In this document: piece by piece, positions 17,616 through 25,547 of the stretch
Layout: every line of letters starts with the position of its first letter
Numbering within the stretch: position 1 is the stretch's first letter
Source: Roseibium aggregatum
Lineage (GTDB): Bacteria; Pseudomonadota; Alphaproteobacteria; Rhizobiales; Stappiaceae
Length of the DNA stretch: 64,000 bases
Reading direction: 5' to 3'
Assembly: GCF_017309185.1 (NCBI RefSeq)
Contig: NZ_JAEKJZ010000001.1
Coordinates: 744,001 to 808,000 of the forward strand
Program-made: the position numbers and the translations under genes
The notes under the pieces: generated by a model
Seen by the model: the letters and a program-made list of their open reading frames with translations, nothing else
What the model was told of the DNA's origin: nothing
Database searches by the model: none

Positions 17616-18353
17616 GTGACAGATAAACTCGCAGCGAGCGGCTCCTGCACCCCTGATCGGACCTATCGCCTGCACGGTTCGCCCGACAGCGCGAATATTG
17701 TTGTCCGGCTGCTGCTCGAAGAACTGGAGCTTGCCTACGAGGATGTGCCGGTGGACCGCCGTGCCCGCGCGCAGAATTCCGAAGCCTATCTGAGGCTCAA
17801 TCCGCAAGGGTTGATCCCGGTCCTGGAAGTTCCGGGGCAGGACGCGCCGATGTTCGAAACGGGAGCGATCCTTCTTTACCTTGCGGACACATGCGACAGG
17901 CTGGCCCCGGCGCGGACTGCCCCGGACAGGGGGCGGTTCCTGAAGTGGCTGTTTTTCATTTCCAACACCCTTCATTCCGACCTGCGCATTGCCTTCAAGC
18001 CACACAAGTATCTGCCTGCAGGCGAAGCGCAGAAGCTGTTCAGTGAAATGCTGGTCGGGCGCATCGCAGGCAGTCTGTCATTGCTCGACAGAGAAATCGC
18101 GGCAACGGAGGGGCCGTTTCTGCTCGGGGCGGAACTTTCCTGCGCGGATCTTTATCTCGCCGCCTGCGCGCGTTGGGCGCAGATTTATCCCGAGCAAGGC
18201 AAGTGGGGGCTCTCCGGCGTCCCGCGGTTGAAACAGTTGCTGGAAACCCTGGAAGAAAGGCCCGCGGTGCGCAGGGCCTGCGCCATGGAAGGCATCGAGG
18301 GGCGGGCGTTCACGGAGCCGAAGCCAGTCACCCTGCCGGGTGCGACGGCCTGA
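17616..18353 (+). CDS. Glutathione S-transferase family protein
   Basis: A 245-residue GST-like protein. The N-terminal thioredoxin-like domain (about 12-95) reads YRLHGSPDSANIVVRLLLEEL then NPQGLIPVLEV and FETGAILLYLAD, the glutathione-binding features. An all-helical C-terminal domain (about 105-235) includes LLGAELSCADLYLAACARW. The GTG at 17616 was chosen because GGAG lies 7-8 bp upstream and the protein then begins near the first beta strand; a longer frame exists upstream but would cross the hemN promoter. Substrate unknown. It shares its upstream region with hemN, so low-oxygen control is possible. Confidence 0.82.
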   Translation: MTDKLAASGSCTPDRTYRLHGSPDSANIVVRLLLEELELAYEDVPVDRRARAQNSEAYLRLNPQGLIPVLEVPGQDAPMFETGAILLYLADTCDRLAPARTAPDRGRFLKWLFFISNTLHSDLRIAFKPHKYLPAGEAQKLFSEMLVGRIAGSLSLLDREIAATEGPFLLGAELSCADLYLAACARWAQIYPEQGKWGLSGVPRLKQLLETLEERPAVRRACAMEGIEGRAFTEPKPVTLPGATA

Positions 18354-18522
18354 TGCCACCCTCCATGGGCCGTCAAACAAGTTCTCAGGAAGTGCGGTTG
18401 GCATACCGGTCCGGCAGTGTTGATTGCTGCAATCAAGCATGCAAAAGCCAGGTGCCCGCGTTATAGAGAGCCCGACGCCGCCCTTCTTCTGCCCGTTGCC
18501 GAAAGGCTCGGGCCACACCCGA

Positions 18523-19566
18523 ATGAAACCCGCCTTGTTTGAAAGACCGCTGCCACAACTGATCGTCACCGTGCTCACCGGCGCTTTCGGAGGGGTGGTT
18601 TTCTATCTCCTCGGCCTTCCCGCCGCCTGGCTTTCCGGGGCAATGGTGTTCGTGGCCTTGGCCACCCTGGCAGGCATCAGGACCTCGATGCCCGATCCCG
18701 TGCGCGATGCGCTCTTCTTTTTGATCGGAATCTCGATGGGTGCGGGCGTGCGCCCCGACGTGGTTGAACGAATCGCGGAATGGCCCTTTTCCATGGCGAT
18801 GCTTGTGGTCGTCGTCGTTCTGGTGACGCTGGCCGGTTATCTGGTCCTTCACTACGGTGCGCGCTGGTCCAGGGAAACGGCCTACTTCGGTGCGATTCCC
18901 GGAGCCTTGTCCTACGTGATCGCCCTGGCTTCGGAGCGAGGAGCGGATCTGCCGCGCATCGCCTCCAGCCAGTCCCTGCGCTTGTTTGTTCTGGTTGCGA
19001 TCCTGCCGTTCGCCGTGGTCACAACCAACGGAGAAGTCGGGGAGGGGGGCATCGTGCTGGCGCATTCGACCCTTCGGGAAATAGCCTTCGGGCTGCCGCT
19101 TTGCCTGGCGGCCAGCTTCGCCGCCGTGCGCCTGAAAATCCCCGGGGGATGGATGACCGGTGCGTTTTTCATGAGCGCGGGTCTCAATGCTTCGGGAGCC
19201 CTGACGCTCGTCTTGCCGCAATTCGTGGTGCTGCCGTGTTTCGTCATGATGGGGGCGATGATCGGCTGCCGTTTCGCGGCGATGACCTTTCGCCAGTTCG
19301 TTGCGGTGCTCGGCGCGTCGCTTGCCGCTTTCTCGGCCGCGTTCCTGATGTCGATCGCCGGTGCGCTTCTGGTCTCCACGCTCGCCGGCATCCCCTTCGG
19401 CCAGGCCCTTCTGGCCTATGCGCCTGGCGGCCTGGAGGTGATGACGCTCTTGGCTTTCATGCTGGACCTCGATCCCGCGTTCGTCGCGGCCCATCAGATT
19501 GTCCGATTCACGGCGATGGTGCTGCTTTTGCCTTTCGTCACCGGATTGGTGCTCGGACGCAGATAA
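18523..19566 (+). CDS. AbrB-family (ammonia monooxygenase-like) membrane protein
   Basis: A 347-residue integral membrane protein with about nine or ten hydrophobic segments. It shows the internal duplication typical of the AbrB family: the LLGLPAAWLSGAMVF half is echoed by LKIPGGWMTGAFFMSAGL. Database names such as 'AbrB transcriptional regulator' and 'ammonia monooxygenase' are historical; the biochemical role is unknown and transport is the usual guess. I chose the ATG at 18523 because it begins just before the first membrane segment, although its ribosome-binding site is weak; an in-frame ATG at 18439 is an alternative. Confidence 0.78.
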   Translation: MKPALFERPLPQLIVTVLTGAFGGVVFYLLGLPAAWLSGAMVFVALATLAGIRTSMPDPVRDALFFLIGISMGAGVRPDVVERIAEWPFSMAMLVVVVVLVTLAGYLVLHYGARWSRETAYFGAIPGALSYVIALASERGADLPRIASSQSLRLFVLVAILPFAVVTTNGEVGEGGIVLAHSTLREIAFGLPLCLAASFAAVRLKIPGGWMTGAFFMSAGLNASGALTLVLPQFVVLPCFVMMGAMIGCRFAAMTFRQFVAVLGASLAAFSAAFLMSIAGALLVSTLAGIPFGQALLAYAPGGLEVMTLLAFMLDLDPAFVAAHQIVRFTAMVLLLPFVTGLVLGRR

Positions 19567-19939
19567 CACGCGTCGGAATTGCGAGTCGCGGCTCTGCTGA
19601 GGGGCCTGTGCGAAAGGCGTCGAGCCAGCCATCCGCATGTCCCGGACAGGAGGTCGCAACGGTTGAGTGACAAAAATGTCGGTCGCTTCGAAAAAAGCGC
19701 GTCGACCTTGAGCGTCATCGGAGGAGCGCCGCGGCGCTGGCGGGATGAGACCGCGCGGTTTTCCAGGCTTTCCGGCCTGCGACACTAAGCGCGCGCCATG
19801 CGACATTGTGCATTACCTCATGCGCATCCCGTTGCGCTAGACACCCACTTGATATGAATCAACGCGTCTCGAGGGAGACGTGTGCATGGTCTTGCCATTA
19901 TTGGCACCTTGCATGGAATCTAAGGACTGGGGCGCTGAA
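19567..19939. other. ccoN upstream region
   Basis: A 373-bp gap between the AbrB-like gene and ccoN. Apart from the FNR/FixK box at 19849-19862 I see no other operator or gene. The box position predicts a start of transcription near 19897. Confidence 0.6.
19849..19862 (+). promoter_or_regulatory. Perfect FNR/FixK box upstream of ccoN
   Basis: TTGATATGAATCAA is an exact match to TTGAT-N4-ATCAA. If it activates as a class II site centred at -41.5, transcription would begin near 19897. That supports the ccoN start at 19940 (or 19913) and argues against the more upstream ATG at 19880. Confidence 0.9.
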
Positions 19940-21595
19940 ATGGCACAAAAAAAGACCAACTTGGTCTCGCTCGAGGAAGGCGGTTTTGCTCTCTTCCTCG
20001 TGTTGCTGGCATTTGCCTGCATCATCGTAGCGGGCAAGACCTTTGATCAGGTCATGGCATTTCACGCTGGCATTGGCGCGTTGTTCGCCGCTGTCGGCGT
20101 ATTTCTGATCTTCAAAAACTACTTCGACGACGGCGGGCAAGTGATCCCGCAGGAAATCGACGGCAAACCGAACTACAATATCGGGCCGGTCAAATTCGGC
20201 GCGGTTGCGGCGATGTTCTGGGGCGTGGCCGGGTTCACCGTGGGCCTGATTATCGCCTTGCAGCTGGCCTTCCCGGCGCTGAACTTCGATTTGCCCTGGA
20301 CCAACTTCGGGCGCTTGCGTCCTCTGCACACATCCGCGGTGATTTTCGCCTTCGGCGGCAACGTTCTGCTTGCAACCTCCATGTATGTGGTCCAGCGGAC
20401 AAGCCGCGTGCGGATGCCGGGCAAGATCCTGCCCTGGTTCGTGATCCTCGGCTACAACGCCTTTATCGTGATAGCGGGAACGGGCTACCTGCTTGGCGCG
20501 ACGCAGAGCAAGGAATACGCCGAGCCGGAATGGTATGCCGACCTGTGGCTGACCATCGTCTGGGTGTTCTATCTGCTCCTCTTCATGGGCACGCTCTGGA
20601 AGCGCAAGGAGCCGCATATTTATGTGGCCAACTGGTTCTATCTGGCGTTCATCGTCACGATCGCGATGCTCCACATCACCAACAACCTGACGATCCCGGT
20701 CTCGATCTATTCGACCAAGTCCTACATCGTCTGGTCCGGTGTGCAGGATGCGATGGTGCAGTGGTGGTACGGCCACAATGCGGTGGGCTTCTTCCTGACC
20801 GCCGGCTTCCTTGCCATCATGTACTACTTCATCCCGAAACGAGCTGAGCGCCCGGTGTATTCCTACCGCCTGTCGATCGTGCACTTCTGGGCTCTGATCT
20901 TCATCTACATCTGGGCAGGACCGCACCATCTCCATTACACGGCGCTGCCGCAATGGGCCTCGACGCTGGGTGCGACCTTCTCCATCATCCTGTGGATGCC
21001 GTCCTGGGGCGGTATGATCAACGGCCTGATGACGCTTTCGGGTGCCTGGGACAAGCTCAGGACCGATCCGGTGCTGCGCATGATGGTGGTCTCCGTGGCC
21101 TTCTACGGCATGTCGACCTTCGAAGGCCCGCTGATGAGCCTGCGTGCCGTCAACTCGCTGTCGCACTATACCGACTGGACCATCGGTCACGTCCACTCCG
21201 GTGCGCTCGGCTGGGTCGGCTACATCTCCTTCGGCGCCCTCTACTGCCTGATCCCCTGGCTGTGGAACAAGAAGCGGCTGTATTCCCTGAAACTTGTCGA
21301 TTGGCACTTCTGGCTGTCGACGATCGGTATCGTTCTCTACATCACCTCGATGTGGGTGTCCGGTATCATGCAGGGCCTGATGTGGCGCGCTTACGATCAG
21401 CTCGGGTTCCTCGAATACTCCTTCGTGGAAACCGTGGAGGCGATGCATCCCTTCTACATCATCCGTGCTCTCGGCGGTGCGCTCTTCCTGGCCGGCGCCC
21501 TGATCATGGCCTACAATCTCTGGATGACCGTCCGTCACGGCGAGGCTGAAGAAGCCGACACCACCGCGGCCGGCTCCCTGGCTCCGGCCGAATAA
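19940..21595 (+). CDS. ccoN: cbb3-type cytochrome c oxidase subunit I CcoN
   Basis: A 551-residue catalytic subunit of the cbb3 oxidase, which reduces O2 with high affinity in the inner membrane. About twelve membrane segments are visible. Haem- and CuB-binding histidine regions include [16 protein letters not shown] (low-spin haem), [29 protein letters not shown] and [13 protein letters not shown]. Start choice: [15 protein letters not shown] at 19940 is preceded by AAGGA and lies downstream of the predicted transcription start. It is first in the ccoNOQP operon; ccoO follows after 14 bp. Confidence 0.97.
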   Translation: MAQKKTNLVSLEEGGFALFLVLLAFACIIVAGKTFDQVMAFHAGIGALFAAVGVFLIFKNYFDDGGQVIPQEIDGKPNYNIGPVKFGAVAAMFWGVAGFTVGLIIALQLAFPALNFDLPWTNFGRLRPLHTSAVIFAFGGNVLLATSMYVVQRTSRVRMPGKILPWFVILGYNAFIVIAGTGYLLGATQSKEYAEPEWYADLWLTIVWVFYLLLFMGTLWKRKEPHIYVANWFYLAFIVTIAMLHITNNLTIPVSIYSTKSYIVWSGVQDAMVQWWYGHNAVGFFLTAGFLAIMYYFIPKRAERPVYSYRLSIVHFWALIFIYIWAGPHHLHYTALPQWASTLGATFSIILWMPSWGGMINGLMTLSGAWDKLRTDPVLRMMVVSVAFYGMSTFEGPLMSLRAVNSLSHYTDWTIGHVHSGALGWVGYISFGALYCLIPWLWNKKRLYSLKLVDWHFWLSTIGIVLYITSMWVSGIMQGLMWRAYDQLGFLEYSFVETVEAMHPFYIIRALGGALFLAGALIMAYNLWMTVRHGEAEEADTTAAGSLAPAE

Positions 21596-21609
21596 GGGAG
21601 AGGGACGAC

Positions 21610-22344
21610 ATGTCTGCTTGGAAAAAACACGAAGTTTTCGAGAAAAACTCCTTCATTCTTCTGGTCGGTATCCTTGTCATGGTCGCCATCGGCGGCCTGG
21701 TCGAGATCGCTCCGCTCTTCTATCTGAAGAGCACGATCGAGAAGACCGAAGGCATGCGGCCGTACACGCCGCTGGAACTGGCCGGGCGCAACATCTACAT
21801 CCGCGAGGGTTGCTACACCTGTCACTCGCAGATGGTCCGCCCGATGCGCGACGAACTGGAGCGCTACGGCCACTACTCGCTGGCGGCGGAGTCGATGTTC
21901 GATCATCCGTTCCAGTGGGGATCGAAACGGACCGGTCCCGACCTTGCCCGCGTCGGCAACAAATATTCCGACGACTGGCACGTGGAGCACCTGATCGATC
22001 CTCGGTCAGTTGTTCCGGCCTCGATCATGCCCGGATATCCGTTCCTGGCTGAAAACAAGCTGAACGGCCGGGACATTCAGGCCGAGCTTTCCGTCAACAC
22101 GATCATCGGCGTGCCTTACACCGACGAACAGATCGAAAGTGCTGCGACGGACCTTCTGGGGCAGGCCATGCCGGATACGGATGCAGCCTATGAATTCGAG
22201 GAACGCTGGCCGACTGCCACGATCCGCGATTTCGACGGCAATCCCGGCGAAGTCACCGAAATGGATGCACTGGTCGCCTATCTTCAGGTGCTCGGCACCA
22301 TGGTCGACTTCTCCATCTACGACAACAAGGCAAACGCGAGGTAA
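21610..22344 (+). CDS. ccoO: cbb3 oxidase monohaem cytochrome c subunit CcoO
   Basis: A 244-residue membrane-anchored monohaem cytochrome c that passes electrons to CcoN. One N-terminal membrane anchor (about 15-42, [19 protein letters not shown]) is followed by the CxxCH haem motif in [14 protein letters not shown] methionine-containing region (IMPGYPFL) can supply the axial ligand. GGGAGAGGGACGAC precedes the ATG. Usual family length and position. Confidence 0.97.
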   Translation: MSAWKKHEVFEKNSFILLVGILVMVAIGGLVEIAPLFYLKSTIEKTEGMRPYTPLELAGRNIYIREGCYTCHSQMVRPMRDELERYGHYSLAAESMFDHPFQWGSKRTGPDLARVGNKYSDDWHVEHLIDPRSVVPASIMPGYPFLAENKLNGRDIQAELSVNTIIGVPYTDEQIESAATDLLGQAMPDTDAAYEFEERWPTATIRDFDGNPGEVTEMDALVAYLQVLGTMVDFSIYDNKANAR

Positions 22345-22349
22345 GGGCG

Positions 22350-22505
22350 ATGAATGAGACATATTCCGCAGTCGCAAGCTTCGCGCAGACCTGGGGCTTG
22401 CTCTACTTCATGATCCTCTTTGCGATCGTTGTGGCCTACGTTCTGTGGCCGAGGAACCGCAAGAAGTTCGACGATGCAGCACAGATCCCGTTTCGGGAGG
22501 ATTGA
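22350..22505 (+). CDS. ccoQ: cbb3 oxidase small subunit CcoQ
   Basis: A 51-residue single-pass membrane protein starting MNETYSAVASFAQTW, with the hydrophobic segment LLYFMILFAIVVAYVLW and a basic/acidic tail (RNRKKFDDAAQ). Its size, position between ccoO and ccoP and the WPRNRKKFDDAA motif are typical of CcoQ, which stabilises the oxidase complex. It starts 5 bp after the ccoO stop with AAGGG as ribosome-binding site and ends 3 bp before the ccoP ATG. Confidence 0.94.
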   Translation: MNETYSAVASFAQTWGLLYFMILFAIVVAYVLWPRNRKKFDDAAQIPFRED

Positions 22506-22508
22506 TTG

Positions 22509-23387
22509 ATGGCAGACATACATGAAAAGGAAATCGACCACATCTCTGGGGTCGAGACGACCGGACACGAATGGGACGGTCTGAAGGAACTGAACAATCC
22601 TCTGCCGAAATGGTGGCTGTATCTGTTCTACGCCTGTATCGCATGGGCCGTCGTCTACTGGGTGCTTTACCCGTCCTGGCCGCTGGTCTCCAGCTATACC
22701 AAGGGCGTTTTGGGTGCCAGCCAGCGCACGGAAGCCCTTCAGGCTTTTGACGAGGGCGTCGCGGGACGGTCTGAGTTTGCCGACAAGATCGTGGCGGCGT
22801 CCCTTGAGGACATTGCCCAGGATCCGGAACTGCTGCAATTCGCTCTGGCCAACGGCCAGGCGGCCTTCGGCGACAACTGCGCCCCGTGCCACGGCTCGGG
22901 CGGTACCGGTGCGGAAGGCTATCCGAACCTCCAGGACGACACCTGGCTCTGGGGCGGTACCCTGGACGACATCCACACCACGCTGCTCTACGGAATCCGC
23001 TCGGGCAACGACGACGCACGGATTGGTGAAATGCCGGCATTCGGGCGCGATGAACTCCTGACGCGGGAGGAAATCAGCCAGGTTGCCAATTTCGTCGCTT
23101 CCCGCGCGGGTGTGGAGGCCGAAGAAGGTGTTGACCTTGCAGCCGGAGAGACAATCTACGTGGACAACTGCGCGGCCTGTCACGGCGACAATCTGGAAGG
23201 CATCCAGGAAGTCGGCGCACCGAGCCTGATGTCCGCGAACTATCTCTACGGTAAGTCGCTCGACGACATCAAGGCGCAGATCCACGGTCCGCGCAACGGT
23301 GTGATGCCGGCCTGGGTGGACCGCCTGGATCCGGCAACCATCAAGTCGCTGACCGTCTATGTTCACTCTTTCGGGGGTGGCCAGTAA
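22509..23387 (+). CDS. ccoP: cbb3 oxidase dihaem cytochrome c subunit CcoP
   Basis: A 292-residue dihaem cytochrome c of the cbb3 oxidase. An N-terminal cytoplasmic segment with EWDGLKELNNPLPKWW is followed by one membrane helix (about 36-55). Two cytochrome domains carry CAPCHGSG (about 125) and CAACHGDN (about 220), each followed later by a methionine-ligand region (EMPAFG and VMPAWV). A TTG three bases upstream is possible, but the ATG at 22509 fits the spacing to GGGAGG. It is last in ccoNOQP, ahead of a hairpin. Confidence 0.97.
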   Translation: MADIHEKEIDHISGVETTGHEWDGLKELNNPLPKWWLYLFYACIAWAVVYWVLYPSWPLVSSYTKGVLGASQRTEALQAFDEGVAGRSEFADKIVAASLEDIAQDPELLQFALANGQAAFGDNCAPCHGSGGTGAEGYPNLQDDTWLWGGTLDDIHTTLLYGIRSGNDDARIGEMPAFGRDELLTREEISQVANFVASRAGVEAEEGVDLAAGETIYVDNCAACHGDNLEGIQEVGAPSLMSANYLYGKSLDDIKAQIHGPRNGVMPAWVDRLDPATIKSLTVYVHSFGGGQ

Positions 23388-23430
23388 GGTCGAGGATACG
23401 GCCTTTGGGCCGGACGTTGCATGAGGTTTG

Positions 23431-23463
23431 ATCCGGCGCAAGGTGCTTCGCTTTGCGCCGGAT
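23431..23463 (+). terminator. Strong hairpin between ccoP and ccoG
   Basis: ATCCGGCGCAAGG and CTTTGCGCCGGAT pair across a short TGCTTCG loop, followed by TAATTT. It lies in the 163-bp ccoP-ccoG gap. It may be an attenuating terminator or an mRNA-stabilising element. Its left arm overlaps TTGATCCGGCGCAA (23428-23441), which fits the FNR/FixK consensus with two mismatches, and a second inverted repeat GATCCT...AGGATC (23510-23529) precedes ccoG. Separate control of ccoGHIS is therefore possible. Confidence 0.6.
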
Positions 23464-23550
23464 TAATTTGGGAGAGTGCTGTCGAAGACGGCAGCAAAAT
23501 GTTTCCTTCGATCCTATTGGGGCAGGATCACGTGAAAAAGGACGGACGGT

Positions 23551-25014
23551 ATGTCTACGGACACCGAGACGCGTGACGACGCGCACTCCGACGAGTGGTT
23601 CGCGTCTGCCAAGAAGATCTATCCGATGGCGACGCATGGCTTGTTCCGCAGGATCAAGTGGGCGCTGCTCTTCATCACTCTGGGCATCTATTATTTTCTA
23701 CCCTTTCTACGTTATGACCGGGGACCGGACGCACCCGGCCAGGCCGTTCTGGTCGACATGGAACGCAAGCGTGCCTACTTCTTCTTCATCGAGATCTGGC
23801 CCCAGGAGGTCTACTATCTGACCGGCCTCCTGATCATCGCCGCGGTGATGCTGTTCCTGATGAACGCCGTCGCCGGCCGGATCTGGTGCGGATATCTCTG
23901 CCCGCAGACGGTCTGGACGGATCTGTTCTTGTGGGTCGAACGCAAGGTCGAGGGCGATCGGCGCGAGCGCATCGCGCTCGACAAGGAGCCCTGGACCTTC
24001 GGCAAGGTCGGCAAGCGGGCCACCAAGCATTTCTTCTGGCTCATGATCGCGTGGTGGACCGGTGGTGCCTGGGTGCTCTATTTCAACGACGCCCCGACGC
24101 TGGTCTGGCAGCTTTTGACCTTTCAGGCGCCAATGGTCGCCTATGTCTGGATCGCCATCCTGACGGCAACAACCTATCTGCTTGCCGGCTTCATGCGCGA
24201 ACAGGTCTGCATCTACATGTGCCCCTGGCCGCGGATCCAGGCCGCCCTGACCGACGAAAAGGCGCTCAACGTCACCTACCGTTGGGATCGGGGCGAGCCG
24301 CGCGGGTCGCTGAAGCAGAACACCAGGCTGGCGGCGCAAGGGTTGCCGGCGGGCGACTGCATCGATTGTCATCAGTGCTTCCAGGTCTGCCCGACCGGTG
24401 TCGATATCCGCAAGGGACTGCAGCTCGACTGTATCCAGTGCGGCTTGTGTATCGACGCCTGTGACAACATCATGAAAAAGGTCGGCAAGCCGACCGGGCT
24501 CATCGGCTACGATACGGACGAAAACATCCAGCGCCGTATCGACGGCAAGGAGCCGGTCTATGAGATCGTCCGCGTGCGCACCGTCATCTATGCGGCGGTC
24601 ATTGCGCTCGTCGGCGCCATCATGCTGTATGTGCTGCTCAATCGGGATTTCGCGGATATCAGCGTTCTTCACGACCGCAACCCGGTTTTCGTGCAGCAGT
24701 CAGACGGTACTGTCCGCAACGGTTACACGGTACGTCTCGCCAACAAGCGCCGTCACGCCCGCAGCTTCATGCTGCATGTCGAAGGCATGCCGCCGGACAC
24801 CAAGGTTGTGGCCATCGGCGTCGATACGACATTTGCCGGCCGCCCGATCATCGAGGTCGGCCCGGATCAGACCCGTGAGGTCCGCATCACCGTGACGTCC
24901 CCCCCCGGTGTGGAAATGGCGCACAGTACGCCGGTAACCTTCCGCATCACCGAAAGCGTGATGGGGGAAGTCGTGACCGCGAACGACACGTTCAAAGCAC
25001 CAGACAAGCCTTGA
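23551..25014 (+). CDS. ccoG: cbb3 oxidase assembly protein CcoG (FixG/RdxA)
   Basis: A 487-residue membrane iron-sulfur protein, described in other bacteria as a copper reductase needed for cbb3 oxidase maturation. Several membrane segments lie in the first half, with the NosR/NapH-like motif GRIWCGYLCPQTVW and QVCIYMCPW. Two ferredoxin-like clusters follow at about 270-312 (CIDCHQCFQVCPTG and CIQCGLCIDACD). The C-terminal periplasmic part (about 370-487) looks like an Ig-like domain, as is normal for the family. It heads ccoGHIS; ccoH follows after 10 bp. Confidence 0.96.
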   Translation: MSTDTETRDDAHSDEWFASAKKIYPMATHGLFRRIKWALLFITLGIYYFLPFLRYDRGPDAPGQAVLVDMERKRAYFFFIEIWPQEVYYLTGLLIIAAVMLFLMNAVAGRIWCGYLCPQTVWTDLFLWVERKVEGDRRERIALDKEPWTFGKVGKRATKHFFWLMIAWWTGGAWVLYFNDAPTLVWQLLTFQAPMVAYVWIAILTATTYLLAGFMREQVCIYMCPWPRIQAALTDEKALNVTYRWDRGEPRGSLKQNTRLAAQGLPAGDCIDCHQCFQVCPTGVDIRKGLQLDCIQCGLCIDACDNIMKKVGKPTGLIGYDTDENIQRRIDGKEPVYEIVRVRTVIYAAVIALVGAIMLYVLLNRDFADISVLHDRNPVFVQQSDGTVRNGYTVRLANKRRHARSFMLHVEGMPPDTKVVAIGVDTTFAGRPIIEVGPDQTREVRITVTSPPGVEMAHSTPVTFRITESVMGEVVTANDTFKAPDKP

Positions 25015-25024
25015 GGAAGCCAGG

Positions 25025-25537
25025 ATGGAAATGGTTCAATCGAAAGTGAAAGACCCCAAGGCAATCACCGGAAGGACCGTTCTGATCTGGTTGCTTGGAT
25101 TTTTCGGCGTCATCTTTGCGGCGAATGCGGTGTTCATCTACCTGGCGCTCGGGACTTTCCCGGGCGTCGTGGTGGAAAGCTCCTATGAAGCCGGGCAGGT
25201 CTATAACGAGGAAATCGCCGCCGCCAAGGCTCAGGCCGAGCTGAACTGGAAGGTGACCAGCGAGTTTGTCCGCAGCGGCGAGGCCGGTGGCCGCCTGGTC
25301 GTTACGGCGATGGATGACAAGGGCGTGCCGCTCTACGGCTTGAGCATCAACGCACTGTTGCGTAATCCCGTCCATGAGACGGCGGATGTCGCAGCCGTTC
25401 TGAACGCCGATGGCGGTGGCCGCTACATTGCCAACCTTGAAAACGTTCCGGAAGGAAACTGGACGCTCATTGTCGAGATCGAAAAAGGCGGAGAACGCAA
25501 ATTCAGATCGGAAAACCGGATTTTCCTGAAGAACTGA
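25025..25537 (+). CDS. ccoH: cbb3 oxidase assembly protein CcoH (FixH)
   Basis: A 170-residue protein with one N-terminal membrane helix (about 17-40, VLIWLLGFFGVIFAANAVFIYLAL) and a periplasmic domain. The SSYEAGQVYNEEIAAAKAQ motif right after the helix is typical of FixH. It assists cbb3 oxidase assembly together with CcoI and CcoG. GGAAGCCAGG precedes the ATG. It lies 10 bp after ccoG and 10 bp before ccoI. Confidence 0.95.
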   Translation: MEMVQSKVKDPKAITGRTVLIWLLGFFGVIFAANAVFIYLALGTFPGVVVESSYEAGQVYNEEIAAAKAQAELNWKVTSEFVRSGEAGGRLVVTAMDDKGVPLYGLSINALLRNPVHETADVAAVLNADGGGRYIANLENVPEGNWTLIVEIEKGGERKFRSENRIFLKN

Positions 25538-25547
25538 GGCTGACAAG

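Noticed and set aside
23428-23441. FNR/FixK box TTGATCCGGCGCAA upstream of ccoG
   Set aside because: It has two mismatches in one half-site and coincides with the left arm of a strong hairpin, which explains the sequence as well. It is mentioned in the hairpin entry but not called as a separate site.
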